36,031 bases of DNA. Origin: Paratrimastix pyriformis. Its lineage: Eukaryota; Preaxostyla; Paratrimastigidae. How positions within the stretch are numbered: the first letter of the stretch is position 1; each line of letters begins with the position of its first letter. The stretch lies in NCBI GenBank assembly GCA_027972325.1, contig JAPMOS010000275.1, positions 1 through 36,031 on the forward strand, read 5' to 3'. Both the position numbers and the translations under genes were made by a program. Shown here one piece after another: positions 19,151-28,437 of this stretch. Below the pieces are notes generated by a model that saw only the letters and a program-made list of their open reading frames with translations, had not been told where the DNA came from and made no database searches.

Positions 19151-20760
19151 GACCAGAGAGCAGAGGGAGGTCTCGGCAGTCTTGAGCGAGTATGGAACGC
19201 TCGGGGCAGTCCAGGAGTGTGGTACCAAATTATTGTGGGAGAGTCCGATCTTCGGCGTCCCCAAGCCCCATTCCTTGAAATGGAGGGTGGTGATCGACTT
19301 GTCCGCACTAAACAGGCGGATCGATTGCCCCCATTTCAAGATGGAGGGCTGGGGACAGCTCTTCCACTAGCCCCACAGGGCACGTTCTTTACGAAAGTCG
19401 ATCTTTCGAATGCTTACCTGCACATGGGAGTAGCACCACACCTCATCCCATACCTGTGCTTCAGCTGGAGGGGAGGGAACTCCAGTGGACGGCACTCCCG
19501 TTCGGCCTCTCAGTGGCCCCACGCTCATTCACCAAACTGATCAAACAGGCGGTGAGAGTGATGTGGTTGCAGGCGTCCAGGTAGTCTTCTACCTGGACGA
19601 CCTTCTCTTCATGGCCCAGTCCCCACAGAAGGCACGCAGGGACACGATAGCAGCGATGTATTTCCTCCACCAGCTGGGGTTAACTGTGAACTGGGAGAAG
19701 ACAGACCCCAACCCATCACAGGTCGTCGAGTTCTTGGGATTCCAGCTGGACTCCAGGACGCAGACAGTGCGGGTCCCCGTGGAGAAGATGGAGGGATCAG
19801 ACAGGAGTGTCGGAACCTCATGAAAAGGACAGACTGCTCGTCAGGGCACTGGCCCGCATCATCGGCAAGTTGTCCTCGCTCCGCCCGGCCGTCGAGGCCG
19901 CTCACCTGCACACCAGGGGATTGGACCGAGTGAAGTCACGTGCGGTGTGGTCACACGGTTGGAGGGCATGGCCACCCTCGACGAGGCAGCCAAAGCGGAT
20001 CTCCACTGGTGGGCCATGGTGCCCCAGGACCAGTGTCAGCAGTGCTGGAGGGCAGTCCCCCCAGCGTGGGAGCTGACCACCGACGCAAGCGCCTACGCAT
20101 GGGGCGCGACGCTGCGCAGTCTCCATCCCCGCAGGCGGGCAGGCCACCCCGCAACCGATCCACGCACGGGAAATCTGGGAGAAGGACTTCCTGGAGACGC
20201 AGACATTCTCCTCGGTGAATCGCCTCGAGCTGGAGGCGGGCATCAGGGCGGTAGCTCTCCTCCACAGCCACTTGCAGGGCCAGACGGTCCAGTGGCGCTC
20301 GGACAACAAGGTAGTTGTTGCCTGCGTGGGGAAGTGGAAGGGGAAGAGCGTGGACATGACCGAGGGCACCCAGAAACTGCACAACCTCTGTCAGCAGTGT
20401 GACATCACTCTCCTCCCAGAGTATCTTCCCGGGGAAGACAACGGAGTGGCGGACCAGCTCTCCAGAGAGGTCGAGCGCGAGGATTGGATGCTCAATCCGG
20501 CGATCTTCCAGCTGGTCACGAACCTGCGCTTCCGCCCCATGGTGGACGGCTTCGCCTCAGCGCGCAACCACCTGTTGCCAAGGTGGTGGAGTTGGGTCCT
20601 CGAGCCGGGTTGCTCGGGGTGGATTTCTTCCACCAGCCCCTCCGGGGCTGCCCTTGTGGCTCAATCCGCCCTTCTCCATGATCGGGAGGGTGCTGGCAGC
20701 CCTACGGGATCAGAGAGGGAAGCATTAGTCCTGATCCCAGAGTGGGACACGGCCCCATGG
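19150..20760 (+). pseudogene. pol: DIRS-2 pol: reverse transcriptase and RNase H
   Basis: RT motifs are WESPIFGVPKPHSLKWRVVI near 19226, FFTKVDLSNAYLHMGV (motif A) near 19386, and VVFYLDDLLFMAQS (catalytic YLDD) near 19580. VEFLGFQLDSRTQTVRV follows near 19727. RNase H motifs are LTTDASAYAWGATLRS near 20072, NRLELEAGIRAVALL near 20218, RSDNKVVVACVG near 20299 and YLPGEDNGVADQLSREV near 20420. The conserved WMLNPAIFQ stretch follows at about 20485. The order and spacing match DIRS pol and closely parallel DIRS-3. The gene is broken. Confidence 0.88.
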
Positions 20761-20959
20761 TGGCCAATGGCCCAGGGGATGCAGATCTCACCCCCCCTGG
20801 CGCTCCCTCGGGTGGACTGCCTCTTCCTCCCGGGCCGCACCCGGAACCAGACCCCAGTGGGGCCACCCAGATGGCAGAGCAGGGTGATTCATGTCAGCGG
20901 GGAGCTGGCGAGGGTCGCGACAGCGAGGCAGACGTGGGGGAGAAGCTCCATCAGCTGGA

Positions 20960-21943
20960 CCTGTCGTTATTGACCTCGTGGGAGAGGACTCACCCCCACC
21001 AACTGAGTGAGGCAGCCCGGCAGCTCATCGCTCACTCGGTCGAGAGCAAGACTCAGAGAAACTACGATACGGCCATTGCCCAGTTTGCTGCCTACTTGGG
21101 AAAAATGAGCGGGAGACCTTGCAAGCGACGGACACAGACCTGGCAAACTTCCTAGCGGAAGGTAGCAAGAAATGGGCGCCCAGCACCGCGATGAAAAAGA
21201 GATCCGCCATTGCTCGCTACTTCCTCCTCCACGGGAGGCCTGATCCAGGCACCTCAGCCACAGTGAAGGCCGTTTTGACGGGGATGGAGAAGACAAAGCC
21301 AGTGTCAGTCAGGAAGGGAACCTTCGACACGGACCTCATCTGGCGCCATCTCAGATCACTTGGGACAAATTCCAAGCTGGACCATCGCGACCTCCTGGGA
21401 AAATTGTCCTGTTGGGCGAGGCCCTCGGACTGAGAGCGGCGGACCTCAACACCGCACGGTTGGAGGACCTTCGCCTCATTGATGGCGACCACATGTGCGA
21501 ACTCAAAGTCCTGCCCAAGGAAAGGAGAAAGAAGGAATGGGTCATGCAAAAATGGGAGGAAACGAGGCTGACCCACTGCTCTGTTTTCACTGCGCGGTGA
21601 TTGAATTGAATGACCGCCGTCCAGAGCGGTGCACCCCAGCTCTGATGTGGAAGCTCAAGAATGGGGAAAATGCACAACAACATGGTTGTTGTCTTGTGGC
21701 AAGCGGCTGATGCTGGCCGCAGGCTTGGGCAAAGAGTGGGGCCCGCACTCTGTCAGGGCCGCTGCGGCCTCGAAGGCAGCGTCGACTGGGCTTGACGGGC
21801 TGGCTGTGTCTGCACAGTTTCGGTGGTCGCGCAAGGGTGCGACACTCACCAAACATTATCTCCACCAGTCGGTTGGCACTGCAAAGGCTTTGGCTTCGGC
21901 AGTTTTCGGGCCGGCAGATGCTGCCGGGCTCGATCGAGAATAG
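20960..21943 (+). pseudogene. DIRS-2 tyrosine recombinase
   Basis: The N-terminal helical domain shows ARQLIAHSVESKTQRNYDTA near 21016, and STAMKKRSAIARYFLLHG near 21183. The catalytic domain shows ALGLRAADLNTARLEDLRLI near 21420 (box I Arg), GPHSVRAAAASKAAST near 21741 (the HxxR box) and KHYLHQSVG near 21853 (the tyrosine). The frame ends at 21943, just before the ICR. The enzyme would integrate the cDNA circle at short matches such as the bases shared by the two ends here. The gene is broken. Confidence 0.85.
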
Positions 21944-21977
21944 AATGAGGACCCAGGTCGGCATTTCCTTTCAATTG

Positions 21978-22067
21978 TCATGAGCACAGCCCCCTTACCG
22001 ATGAGTAGCTCTCATTCTTCCTACTTTGGACGGAAGATGGATGAGCTACAAAGGGGGCTGTGCTCAT
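21978..22067 (+). repeat. DIRS-2 internal complementary region (ICR)
   Basis: 21978-22036 is the reverse complement of the left end (17295-17350), and 22031-22067 is the reverse complement of the right end (22911-22949). The two meet at cggaagatgg. Together with the outer ends it forms the palindromic arrangement gagcacagccccc...gggggctgtgctc. Confidence 0.93.
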
Positions 22068-22299
22068 CGCTCCCACCCTCCCACCGCAATGTGATGTCGA
22101 CCAGGTCCTCTTTGGCTCCAGCCTTGTTTTTCGTGTATTTTGCTGACACCAAGGCTGATAGTTTTCGCACGCAACTCCAAGGGAGTAGTGCGGTCAAGTT
22201 CGATGATCTCGGGGTGCTATGAGCACCGGGAGGTCTCATCTTTTCACTTTGTTTCCCTCTCTTCGCTGTCCCTTTTCCTTTGTCTTCCTCGTGCCTGGC

Positions 22300-22620
22300 C
22301 CTTTGTCTTCCCCGCAGAGCGCATCGCGGGCAACAAGGCGGCCGCGGCTCTGTTCAAGGCGGCCAACTTGGGCGTCCCCTCCCTGGCGGGCCGCAAGCAC
22401 CAACGCGGTTTCTTCCAGCGTGGTCGCGGCTCGGCTCCTGCGTCCGGCTTCTCTTCCGGCGGCCAGCACCAGCCCTCTTCTGGTTTCTCTGGCCGTCCTT
22501 ACCGGTTCGCGCGCTTCAGGGGCGGTTTCTCCCGGCCCGGGCCTGCTGCAGGGCGCCTCCAGCGGCCTCCACTCCTGCGCCGCAGCGGCAGTAGAAGTTC
22601 CAGCGGCCGCGCCGCTAAGC
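22300..22620 (+). pseudogene. RG-rich Gag-tail-like block beyond the DIRS-2 ICR
   Basis: The frame reads AERIAGNKAAAALFKAANLG, then RKHQRGFFQRGRG, SGRPYRFARFRGGFSRPG and so on. It is an arginine/glycine/phenylalanine-rich module like the C-terminal tail of DIRS-1 gag. It sits downstream of the recombinase and ICR, where no gene is expected. Immediately upstream is a long pyrimidine tract ending ccccgcag (about 22255-22320), which resembles a splice acceptor. A similarly placed RG-rich block occurs in DIRS-3. It may be a separate small gene or a spliced part of gag; introns have been reported in some tyrosine-recombinase retrotransposons. Confidence 0.55.
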
Positions 22621-22824
22621 CATTGGAGGTGGTTTTTCCTTTTGTGACCTCGTTCTGGCTTTTTTCCTCTCTTCTTCTTGACTTCGTGCTGGATTTCGCG
22701 TGGTAGGTCTTCTCACCTCAACCTCGCGGTCCTTTTCCGTGGTCTTTCCTTCTTTGCTGACTTTTTCCTACTTATATGTTAGTTCCCCCACCCTTCCCAT
22801 CCCATTTTGGATTGGATTCGACTC

Positions 22825-22926
22825 GAAACGACGGGGTGATGTGGACTATTTTCAGTTTTATTTTTTATTATTATTATTCTTTGAAAGTCGGGTGAATACG
22901 AAGACTAGTCATGAGCACAGCCCCCC
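22825..22926 (-). repeat. DIRS-2 right inverted terminal repeat
   Basis: This is the reverse complement of 17338-17440. The final 22927-22949 is specific to the right side. Between the RG-rich block and this repeat (about 22625-22824) I see T-rich non-coding sequence only. Confidence 0.9.
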
Positions 22927-22949
22927 CCTTTGTAGCTCATCCATCTTCC

Positions 22950-23338
22950 AGGCCTTGTTGAACACGGGCCTCGCCAAGGATCTCACGAAGCTGGCATTCA
23001 AGTTCGTACCAGCTAAATTGCACAGCACTTGGCTCAAATTTAATAGCGAATCTCATTGTCTCAGCCTGTAATTCACAGAAGGCAATTGACAAACAAAGAC
23101 CCAAGATGAGCCCAACAAACATCCTTGATAGGCGGACTTTCGGTAGGAAAGCCACTATCCAATTAACACAGACCATAACTTTTTCCTTCTTTTCACCCTG
23201 CTCCTCGGCCTGGCTCTTTTCGGCCACTCTTTTTTTACCAGCCGCCTCCATTCTTTGGCGATTGGCTTCAGCCTCAACACTTTCCAGCGTCAGAGGAACC
23301 GCACCAGCATCTTCAACAGAATGAGTTTCAGAAGACAT
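22950..23338 (-). pseudogene. LINE-A ORF1, N-terminal part
   Basis: ORF1 most likely starts at the ATG at 23338 (MSSETHSVEDAGAVPLTLES). This is the first Met after the tandem 5' monomers, and the frame is open from there to the DIRS-2 insertion. A charged Glu/Lys/Gln-rich helix (residues about 18-52, AEANRQRMEAAGKKRVAEKS) suggests a coiled coil, as in many LINE ORF1 proteins. A hydrophobic stretch, MFVGLILGLCLSIAFC, follows; it may be real, or decay read in the wrong frame. ORF1 then runs QLREILGEARVQQGLE into the DIRS-2 site and resumes at 17294 in phase. Confidence 0.6.
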
Positions 23339-23399
23339 CGTCAATTGGCCAATAGAAAAGGCGAAGATCCCAAATTCAAACACTTTCCAGGTCGGTAGG

Positions 23400-23945
23400 A
23401 CCGGGGCCCCCTGTGTGCTCATCATGCCCTTGGATGGGTCCTGGCACCAGGACATCTGTTTGAGGCGTCTGGGGGCGGACCTGAGTGTGCCCCCCCATAA
23501 GCCCTGGTGTGCACTCTCACACACCAACAGCATCATCAGTACCACCAGTGCGGTGATTTTTCAGGGCGGGCCTGTGTGCTCATCATGCCCTTGAATGCGT
23601 CCTGGCACACCAGGACAGCTGCTTGATGCGTCTCAGGGCGGTCCTGAGTGTGCCCGCATGCCCCCTGGTGTACATTCTCACACCAGCAGCAGCATCACGC
23701 CGACACCATCACACAGCACCACTGGAGTGGTGTTTTTCAGGGCGGGCCTGTGTGCTCATCATGCCCTTGAATGCGTCCTGGCATACCAGGACAGCTGCGT
23801 GATGCTTCTGGGGGCGGGCCTGTGTGCCTCACATGCCTCCTGGCGTTCACTCTCACACCAGCAGCGGCATCACACCAGCACCTTCAGATCGGAACCACCA
23901 CACCAGCACCATCATCGTGGGGTTTTGCTGGGGGCGGTGTGAGGC
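23400..23945 (-). repeat. LINE-A 5' tandem monomers, about 161-176 bp
   Basis: At least three copies begin with ctgtgtgctcatcatgccct at 23411, 23572 and 23748. Each continues with the tgcgtcctggca, ccaggacag, gggcgg, tctcacacca and agcatcac words and ends in a tttttcagggcgggc link. A partial unit follows from about 23819. They lie directly upstream of the ORF1 start on the minus strand, the position where several LINEs (for example mouse L1) carry promoter monomers. A promoter role is inferred. Confidence 0.8.
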
Positions 23946-24240
23946 TGTTCATGCCTGCATTCGCATCGACTGATGCCTTTTCCAGGCGGGCTGTGCCTCT
24001 CTGCCGGAAGCAACGGCAGCACTCGGCACCTTTCGGGGGCGACCCCGGCACATGCGGGGGGACACTGTGGAGTGGGTATGTCTCACCTGTTTAATGCTCC
24101 TTCTGATGTGCTGCCCCTCCGGCACGCGCACTCCCAACACCCGGATGGGCATGGGTAGAGTCGGCTCATCGGCCGAGAGGAGCTTGTTGTCGAGTTAAGA
24201 GGTGGGGAAAGCTATTCCTTTGGTACGGTGTTCACTCTTT
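23946..24240. other. GC-rich non-coding stretch, probable LINE-A 5' end
   Basis: I see no gene here. The sequence continues the composition of the monomers but does not repeat them clearly. The LINE-A 5' boundary probably lies in this interval or at the palindrome that follows. Confidence 0.4.
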
Positions 24241-24356
24241 CTTGGTTTGGGTTTGTTTGGGGCTATCCCACGAAGGCTGTCCCTCGTTCTCCGAACTCGT
24301 GAAGGAGAATGGTGGGATAGCCGAGTAATCTCTTCCCCAAACAAACCCAAACCAAG
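24241..24356. repeat. ICR-like palindrome without its own element
   Basis: Perfect 22-bp arms (cttggtttgggtttgtttgggg and its complement) lie at 24241-24262 and 24335-24356, with further inner pairing (ggctatccca with tgggatagcc). Outward-facing arms around a unique centre are exactly the form of a DIRS ICR. Words such as cgagtaatc and cttcccaaac also occur in the DIRS-3 ICR. It may be a leftover of a related DIRS family. It could also fold as a simple hairpin. Confidence 0.6.
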
Positions 24357-24390
24357 ACAAGTCTCGCGAGGAATCATCGAGACTCTTCTT

Positions 24391-24497
24391 CTTCCCAAAC
24401 CCCCAGGAAAATAGACATCACGTCAGGCAACGCAAAAAGCGGCACTGACCACAAATAGAAAGAAATTCCATGTCAGCTGACACGGATAGTGTACCCT
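24391..24497 (+). repeat. DIRS-3 inverted terminal repeat, left copy
   Basis: It matches the reverse complement of 35143-35248 with one small length difference, from cttcccaaacccccaggaaa to ggatagtgtaccct. The outer 24366-24390 is specific to this end and reappears in the ICR. Confidence 0.9.
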
Positions 24498-25018
24498 GCC
24501 CTTGCGTAAGCACGTCAAAGGGGCCGGGCACCACTCCGGAAGGTGTGGTCAGCCCAGACGCATCCCAAAGAAAGAATGTAGATAGAAGAAAGACGAGAGA
24601 GACAAAACAAAAGAGGCTTTCAAAGATTGATCAAACATCGGCACAATAAAATTCAACTTCTCCTCCCCATGAGCCGCCGAAGCTCACCCCGGTAAGCATG
24701 TGTCTGCGGAGGGAAAGAGGAGGGTGGAGAAACCTCCGGCTTACCAGGTCACGCAAAAAAATCAGGGAAAAATACAGAGGGGGCGAAGCCTCAGAAAAAG
24801 ACCCCCGGGGGACGAAGCGCCTTCCAGAGAGAACATGCTGTGTATTTGCGAGGGCGCAGGCGACAAGTTCAAGAAGAAAGGTTACTCGCGCCTTCGCGCC
24901 ATGCGTTACACTCCGGGGGGGGCCGGGCCAAATGACCCGTATGGTGGCTCCTCCCGGCCGGGGGCCCGCCTGGTGGCGGGGCCGCCCAGTGATGGGTGTG
25001 GGTGATGGGGAGGGGTGC
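24498..25018. other. LINE-B 3' region and DIRS-3 remainder, no gene
   Basis: This stretch lies between the RLE stop codon and the DIRS-3 left ITR. The part nearer 25018 is GC-rich like LINE-B and is probably its 3' UTR. The part nearer 24500, with A-rich tracts on the plus strand, resembles DIRS-3. The exact join was not identified, and no target duplication could be proven. Confidence 0.45.
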
Positions 25019-26090
25019 TCAGGGGCGGGTGGGGCGTGTCGTGGGCCCTGGGCGGCCGCTACGGCGTGGCCAGGGCGCGGGGCCCGCCGCGGCAGCTGCG
25101 CCGTTGCGCATGGTCATGAGCGCGAGGGCGTCCCGAACCAGAAGGGTCGAGACGGAGGAGAGGGCCCGCTGGAGGTCGGTTCGCGCGGCAGGGGGGTCGG
25201 CCGGTGTCAGCCGCGACAGGGCCTGGCATGTGGCCCGGGGCACGGTCCCTCGGGCCGACAAGATCACCGGCACCGCGCGGCAGGGCTGCCCGGTGGCCTC
25301 CGTGACGGCCTGGCAGAGGGCGACGTAGTGGGCCGCCTTGGCCGCCGCCCGCGCCGGCCAGTCGTGGGTCTGGCCAGTGATGGCCACGTCGAGCAGCCAC
25401 CAGGTGCCGTCAGAGCCACGGGACTGCAACACCAGGTCGGGGTGCACGTCGCGGAGGGCGGCGGGGAGCTTGGCCAGCAGGGTGGGTGGGAAGGCGGGCG
25501 CACAGTTGGTTGCCGACACGCCCATATAATGCCGCGTGACCCAGTCGCGTTGCCCGCCGAACCAGGCCCAGAGTCGGCGGACCACACGGTCGTGGCGGGC
25601 CGTGTAGAAGTCGTGGTACCTGCCGCAGCCGGACAGCAGGTGGGACATGGTCTCGGGGCCGCCGTGGCAGAGTGGGCAGGTGACCCCCACCGGGGGGGCG
25701 TCGCCGGCAGATGCTGAGGCCTTCCGCGCGTATCGGCACCGAATGGTTTGCAGGGTGGGGAAGGTGCCGAACAGCAGCCAGACGAGCCGGCGCACCTTCC
25801 AGTCGGGGGCGGCCTGCTGGCGCCAGGCGGGCGCGGCCAGCTTTTGCTCGAGGCCGTCCAGGGTGACCCCCGAGGAGAATCGGCTGCGCCGGGGGCCCAG
25901 CCGCGGGCCTCCTCCCTCGCACTGGAGGGCCTGGCAGAATCCCCGGGCCACCGCGAGCGTGAAGGGTCGGGTGGGGTACGGCAACGGGGCGTCCTTGGGG
26001 CCCGAGGGGCGGAAGGGCATCTCCGGCGGGCAGGCCAAGCCCTGTTGGATGGGGGGTGGCGGGCCGGCCTTGTCGGTGGGGGCAGGGCTG
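25019..26090 (-). pseudogene. LINE-B CCHC knuckle and restriction-like endonuclease
   Basis: The open frame from about 26130 to the stop at 25019 carries a CCHC knuckle, CPLCHGGPETMSHLLSGC (C-x2-C-x8-H-x4-C, near 25685-25625). This matches the C-terminal knuckle of R2-type LINEs. Next comes HPDLVLQSRGSDGTWWLLDV (near 25445-25390), the PD...D core of the restriction-like endonuclease, then TGQTHDWPARAAAKAAHYV near 25380. The nuclease cuts the target DNA in R2-type retrotransposition. The C-terminal tail is Ala/Pro-rich. This end is uninterrupted, while the rest of LINE-B is broken by about four frameshifts. Confidence 0.82.
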
Positions 26091-26099
26091 CCGCGGCCT

Positions 26100-26600
26100 C
26101 GCCGGCCAGCCGGTCGGCCTGCAAATTGCCCCACAGGTGGGGGCAGCCGGGGCCACCGCGTCCACGTGGGAGGGCACGTGATGGCAGAGGAGGCGCGGCC
26201 ACCGGGAGACCAGCTCGTCCCGGAGTCGGAGGACCTCCTGCTGCGACTGGGTCAGGCAGGTGGCGCGGCACAGGGCACCGAGGGCGTACTCGCTGTCCGA
26301 CAGCAGCAGCACGCACCGGTCTCGGCCGACCCGCTCCCGGCCGAGGAGGTCGATGGCCAGCCGGATGGCCTCGATCTCGGCCTGGGCGTTGCTTGTGGGC
26401 CACTGGAGGGTGCGGCGCAACGACAGTGCGCGGCCGTCGGGGTGGATCAGGACCGCGGCGGCGCCCCCGCGGAGCTGGCCCTCAGGGCCGCACTCGAAGG
26501 ACCCGTCGGTGTAGACCTGGATGGCATCGGCGGGCATGGCGCGGAGGACATCGACAACTTTCATCAGGCGCAGCTCCTTGCGGCGCGCGGGCTCGGGGTC
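26100..26600 (-). pseudogene. LINE-B RNase H domain
   Basis: The domain shows IQVYTDGSFECG near 26520 (first Asp) and SNAQAEIEAIRLAIDLLG near 26395 (Glu). VLLLSDSEYALGAL (second Asp) lies near 26300 and LLCHHVPSHVD near 26185. After a phase change it closes with LWGNLQADRLAGEA near 26120, the GN..AD.LA element of RNase HI. It would remove RNA template during second-strand synthesis. It lies directly C-terminal to the RT, from which it is separated by one frameshift near 26600. All four catalytic positions appear present. Confidence 0.85.
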
Positions 26601-28437
26601 ACTGCCCCGGCAGCGGGGAACAGTCGGCCACCCCGGATCAGGTGGCTGGTCAGCAGCCACCCGCCCTGGCCCCGCGCCAGAGTGAACGAGTGACGTGTCT
26701 GCGCCTCGGCCAGCCACTGGCGCGGGGGTGGGGGCGCCACGGGCCCCTTTTGGTGGGGGCGGCGGCGGGCGGGTTGCGGGGGGATTGTGGGTCGGGCGGC
26801 GGCCGCCAGGGCCCGGGCCATGGCGTTGGGGCGCTCCCACTGGGCGATGAACTGGCCGTTGGGGGGCGGGGTGAGGAGCCGGGCGATCAGGCAGAGGTGG
26901 GCTTGGCGCAGGGAGGCCTCGATCCTCGGGAGGCCCGGGCCTTGGCCGGCCAGGAAGAGGAAGTCGCGCGGGACACCCGGGAAGAAGCGTTTGTCGGTCC
27001 TCAGTGGGCGACCCGTGAGCCATGCGGAGGCGTACCGGGCCAGGTCGTCCTCGAGGGCGCGGCACTGCTCCGTCGATGGACAAATCGCCGTCATGCCATA
27101 GAGTAGCGTCGGGAAGGCCCATTCCCTGACGCACTCGATTTTCGCCAGGGGCGGCAGAGCGCAGGCTTGGATGCGGGCCAGCCGGTCGTTCCAGGAGGCC
27201 GTGATGCGCTGGAGGTGGTCGTCCCAGGAGCCGTCGAAGCGCACGGTGTATCCCAGGTAGGTGTAGGTGGTGGTGTCGCCCATGGCCGGGATGGGCTGAC
27301 CTTGGAGCTGCAGGAGGAAGCCCGGCTGGGCGTGGCCCTTGTCGGCGGCCAGGATGGCGCATTTCTTCGCATTCAGGCGCAGCCGGGCCCAGGCCAGGAA
27401 GGCCTCCAGCCTGTCGCAGAGCACCCGCAGGGCCGCGTCGCTGGCGGCGGTCACCACGAGATCGTCGGCAAAGGCCTGGCAGCTGGCGGCGGTGGTGGGG
27501 TCCCCGGCCAGGCCGGCACCCAGCGGGCCCAGGGTCGGGTCGGGCAGCTCGAGCCAGCGGAGGAGCGGATCAAGGGCGAGGAGGAACACCACCGGGCTCA
27601 GTGCGTCGCCTTGTTTGACCCCCCCTTTCAAGAGCGATTGGGGAGGGGCTCGTCGGGGCGGCCCCGGTCGTAGCAGTCCCGCCAGGTCATGGAGAGCCCC
27701 TGGTAGAGCTCGAGGATGGCCGCCTGCAGGTGGCCGGGGATGCCGGCCAATCTCAGGCCTTTCCGGATGACATACGCTTCCACCGACCCGAAGGCATTCG
27801 TCAAATCCAGAAAAAGTAGGCGCAGAGGGTCCCCGGCCACCCGCCGGCTCTCCATGGTGGCCAGCAGGGTGCTGACGTGGAGCAACGGGCCGAGCGCCGG
27901 CGCGAAGCCGTGCTGAGAGGGGCGAGTCGGCCCGGATGGCCGAGGAAGTCCGTGAGGCGGTGCGCCAGGATGCCGCTGTACAGTTTGGCCAGGACGTCGC
28001 ACAGGGCCACGTGGCGCCAACTCGAGACGGCCGTGGGGTCCTTGCCTCGCTTCAGGAGTAGCACGGCCGTGCTCGCGCGCCAGCGGGCAGGGGTGGACTT
28101 GGTCTGCCAGCAGGCACGGAGGAGAGCCACCAGCGCGCCGAGGAGGGCCGGGTCCTTGACTAGGTGCTTGAGGGCGTCGATGCCGGCCCCGTCGCTGCCA
28201 GGCGCGGTGTGGGGTGCGGCCTTGCCGACCTGGTCGACCACTTCTTGCTCGGAAATGTCGGCCTCGAGGGCCGCCGCCTCGGCCGGGGTGAGGGGCGGGG
28301 TTGTCGCTGCCAGGGTCGCCCACGGGATGCCGGGGGTGGGAGGCTCGGGGCCACCAGAGGCGGCCTCACGGCTGTGGTGCTCGTTGAGCTGTTGCCAGGA
28401 GATGGGGCAGGGCGGCCGCTGGGTGTCGCCGGTCCAT
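26600..28437 (-). pseudogene. LINE-B reverse transcriptase
   Basis: On the minus strand the RT begins with APGSDGAGIDALKHLV near 28205 and RWRASTAVLLLKRGKDPTAV near 28085. The phase then changes near 27905. LRLLFLDLTNAFGSVEAYV (motif A, catalytic Asp) follows near 27830-27770. The phase changes again near 27635. GGVKQGDALSPVVFLLALDP (motif B) lies near 27625, and CQAFADDLVVTA (motif C, FADD) near 27480. LNAKKCAILA and YTYLGYTVRFDG follow near 27380 and 27260, with the thumb running to about 26620. These are standard LINE RT motifs, complete apart from the two frameshifts. The LDPLL segment and the FADD core are typical of non-LTR elements. Confidence in the family is high. Confidence 0.9.

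Larger units (their letters stand above)
17295..22949 (+). mobile_element. DIRS-2: DIRS-type retrotransposon, inserted in LINE-A ORF1 (fossil)
   Basis: This 5.65-kb element has gag, RT, RNase H and a tyrosine recombinase, about 103-bp inverted repeats and an ICR. The outer ends (tcttccgtccaaag on the left, ctcatccatcttcc on the right) meet in the ICR as cggaagatgg. Removing the element makes LINE-A ORF1 continuous in frame (QQGLE, then GTFGVTC), with about 5-6 bp (TCTTCC) common to both ends. Termini are unlike those of DIRS-1 and DIRS-3. The coding part is broken in several places, probably eight or more. An RG-rich block lies beyond the ICR, which is unusual. Confidence 0.92.
24690..28437 (-). 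mobile_element. LINE-B: RT/RNase H/RLE LINE inserted in DIRS-3
   Basis: This non-LTR retrotransposon lies in the stretch of DIRS-3 between the RG-rich block and the left ITR. It encodes, in order, RT, RNase H, a CCHC knuckle and a restriction-like endonuclease. No APE domain or ORF1 is seen upstream, so it is either 5'-truncated or a type without them. Boundaries are approximate: the upstream edge is placed where the RG-rich frame stops (28438), and the 3' edge somewhere between 25018 and about 24660. No poly(A) tail is visible. RLE LINEs of the R2 group lack RNase H. RNase H together with RLE is known in the Dualen/RandI group, which would also carry an APE domain. Confidence 0.78.

Noticed and set aside
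23400-23945. A CRISPR-like array, suggested by evenly spaced repeats.
   Set aside because: Units are 161-176 bp, imperfect and contiguous with no unique spacers; the context is eukaryotic transposons.
24698-25717. Plus-strand frames of 339 to 452 codons opposite LINE-B.
   Set aside because: Ala/Gly/Arg-rich shadows of GC-rich coding sequence; RT, RNase H and RLE motifs are all on the minus strand.
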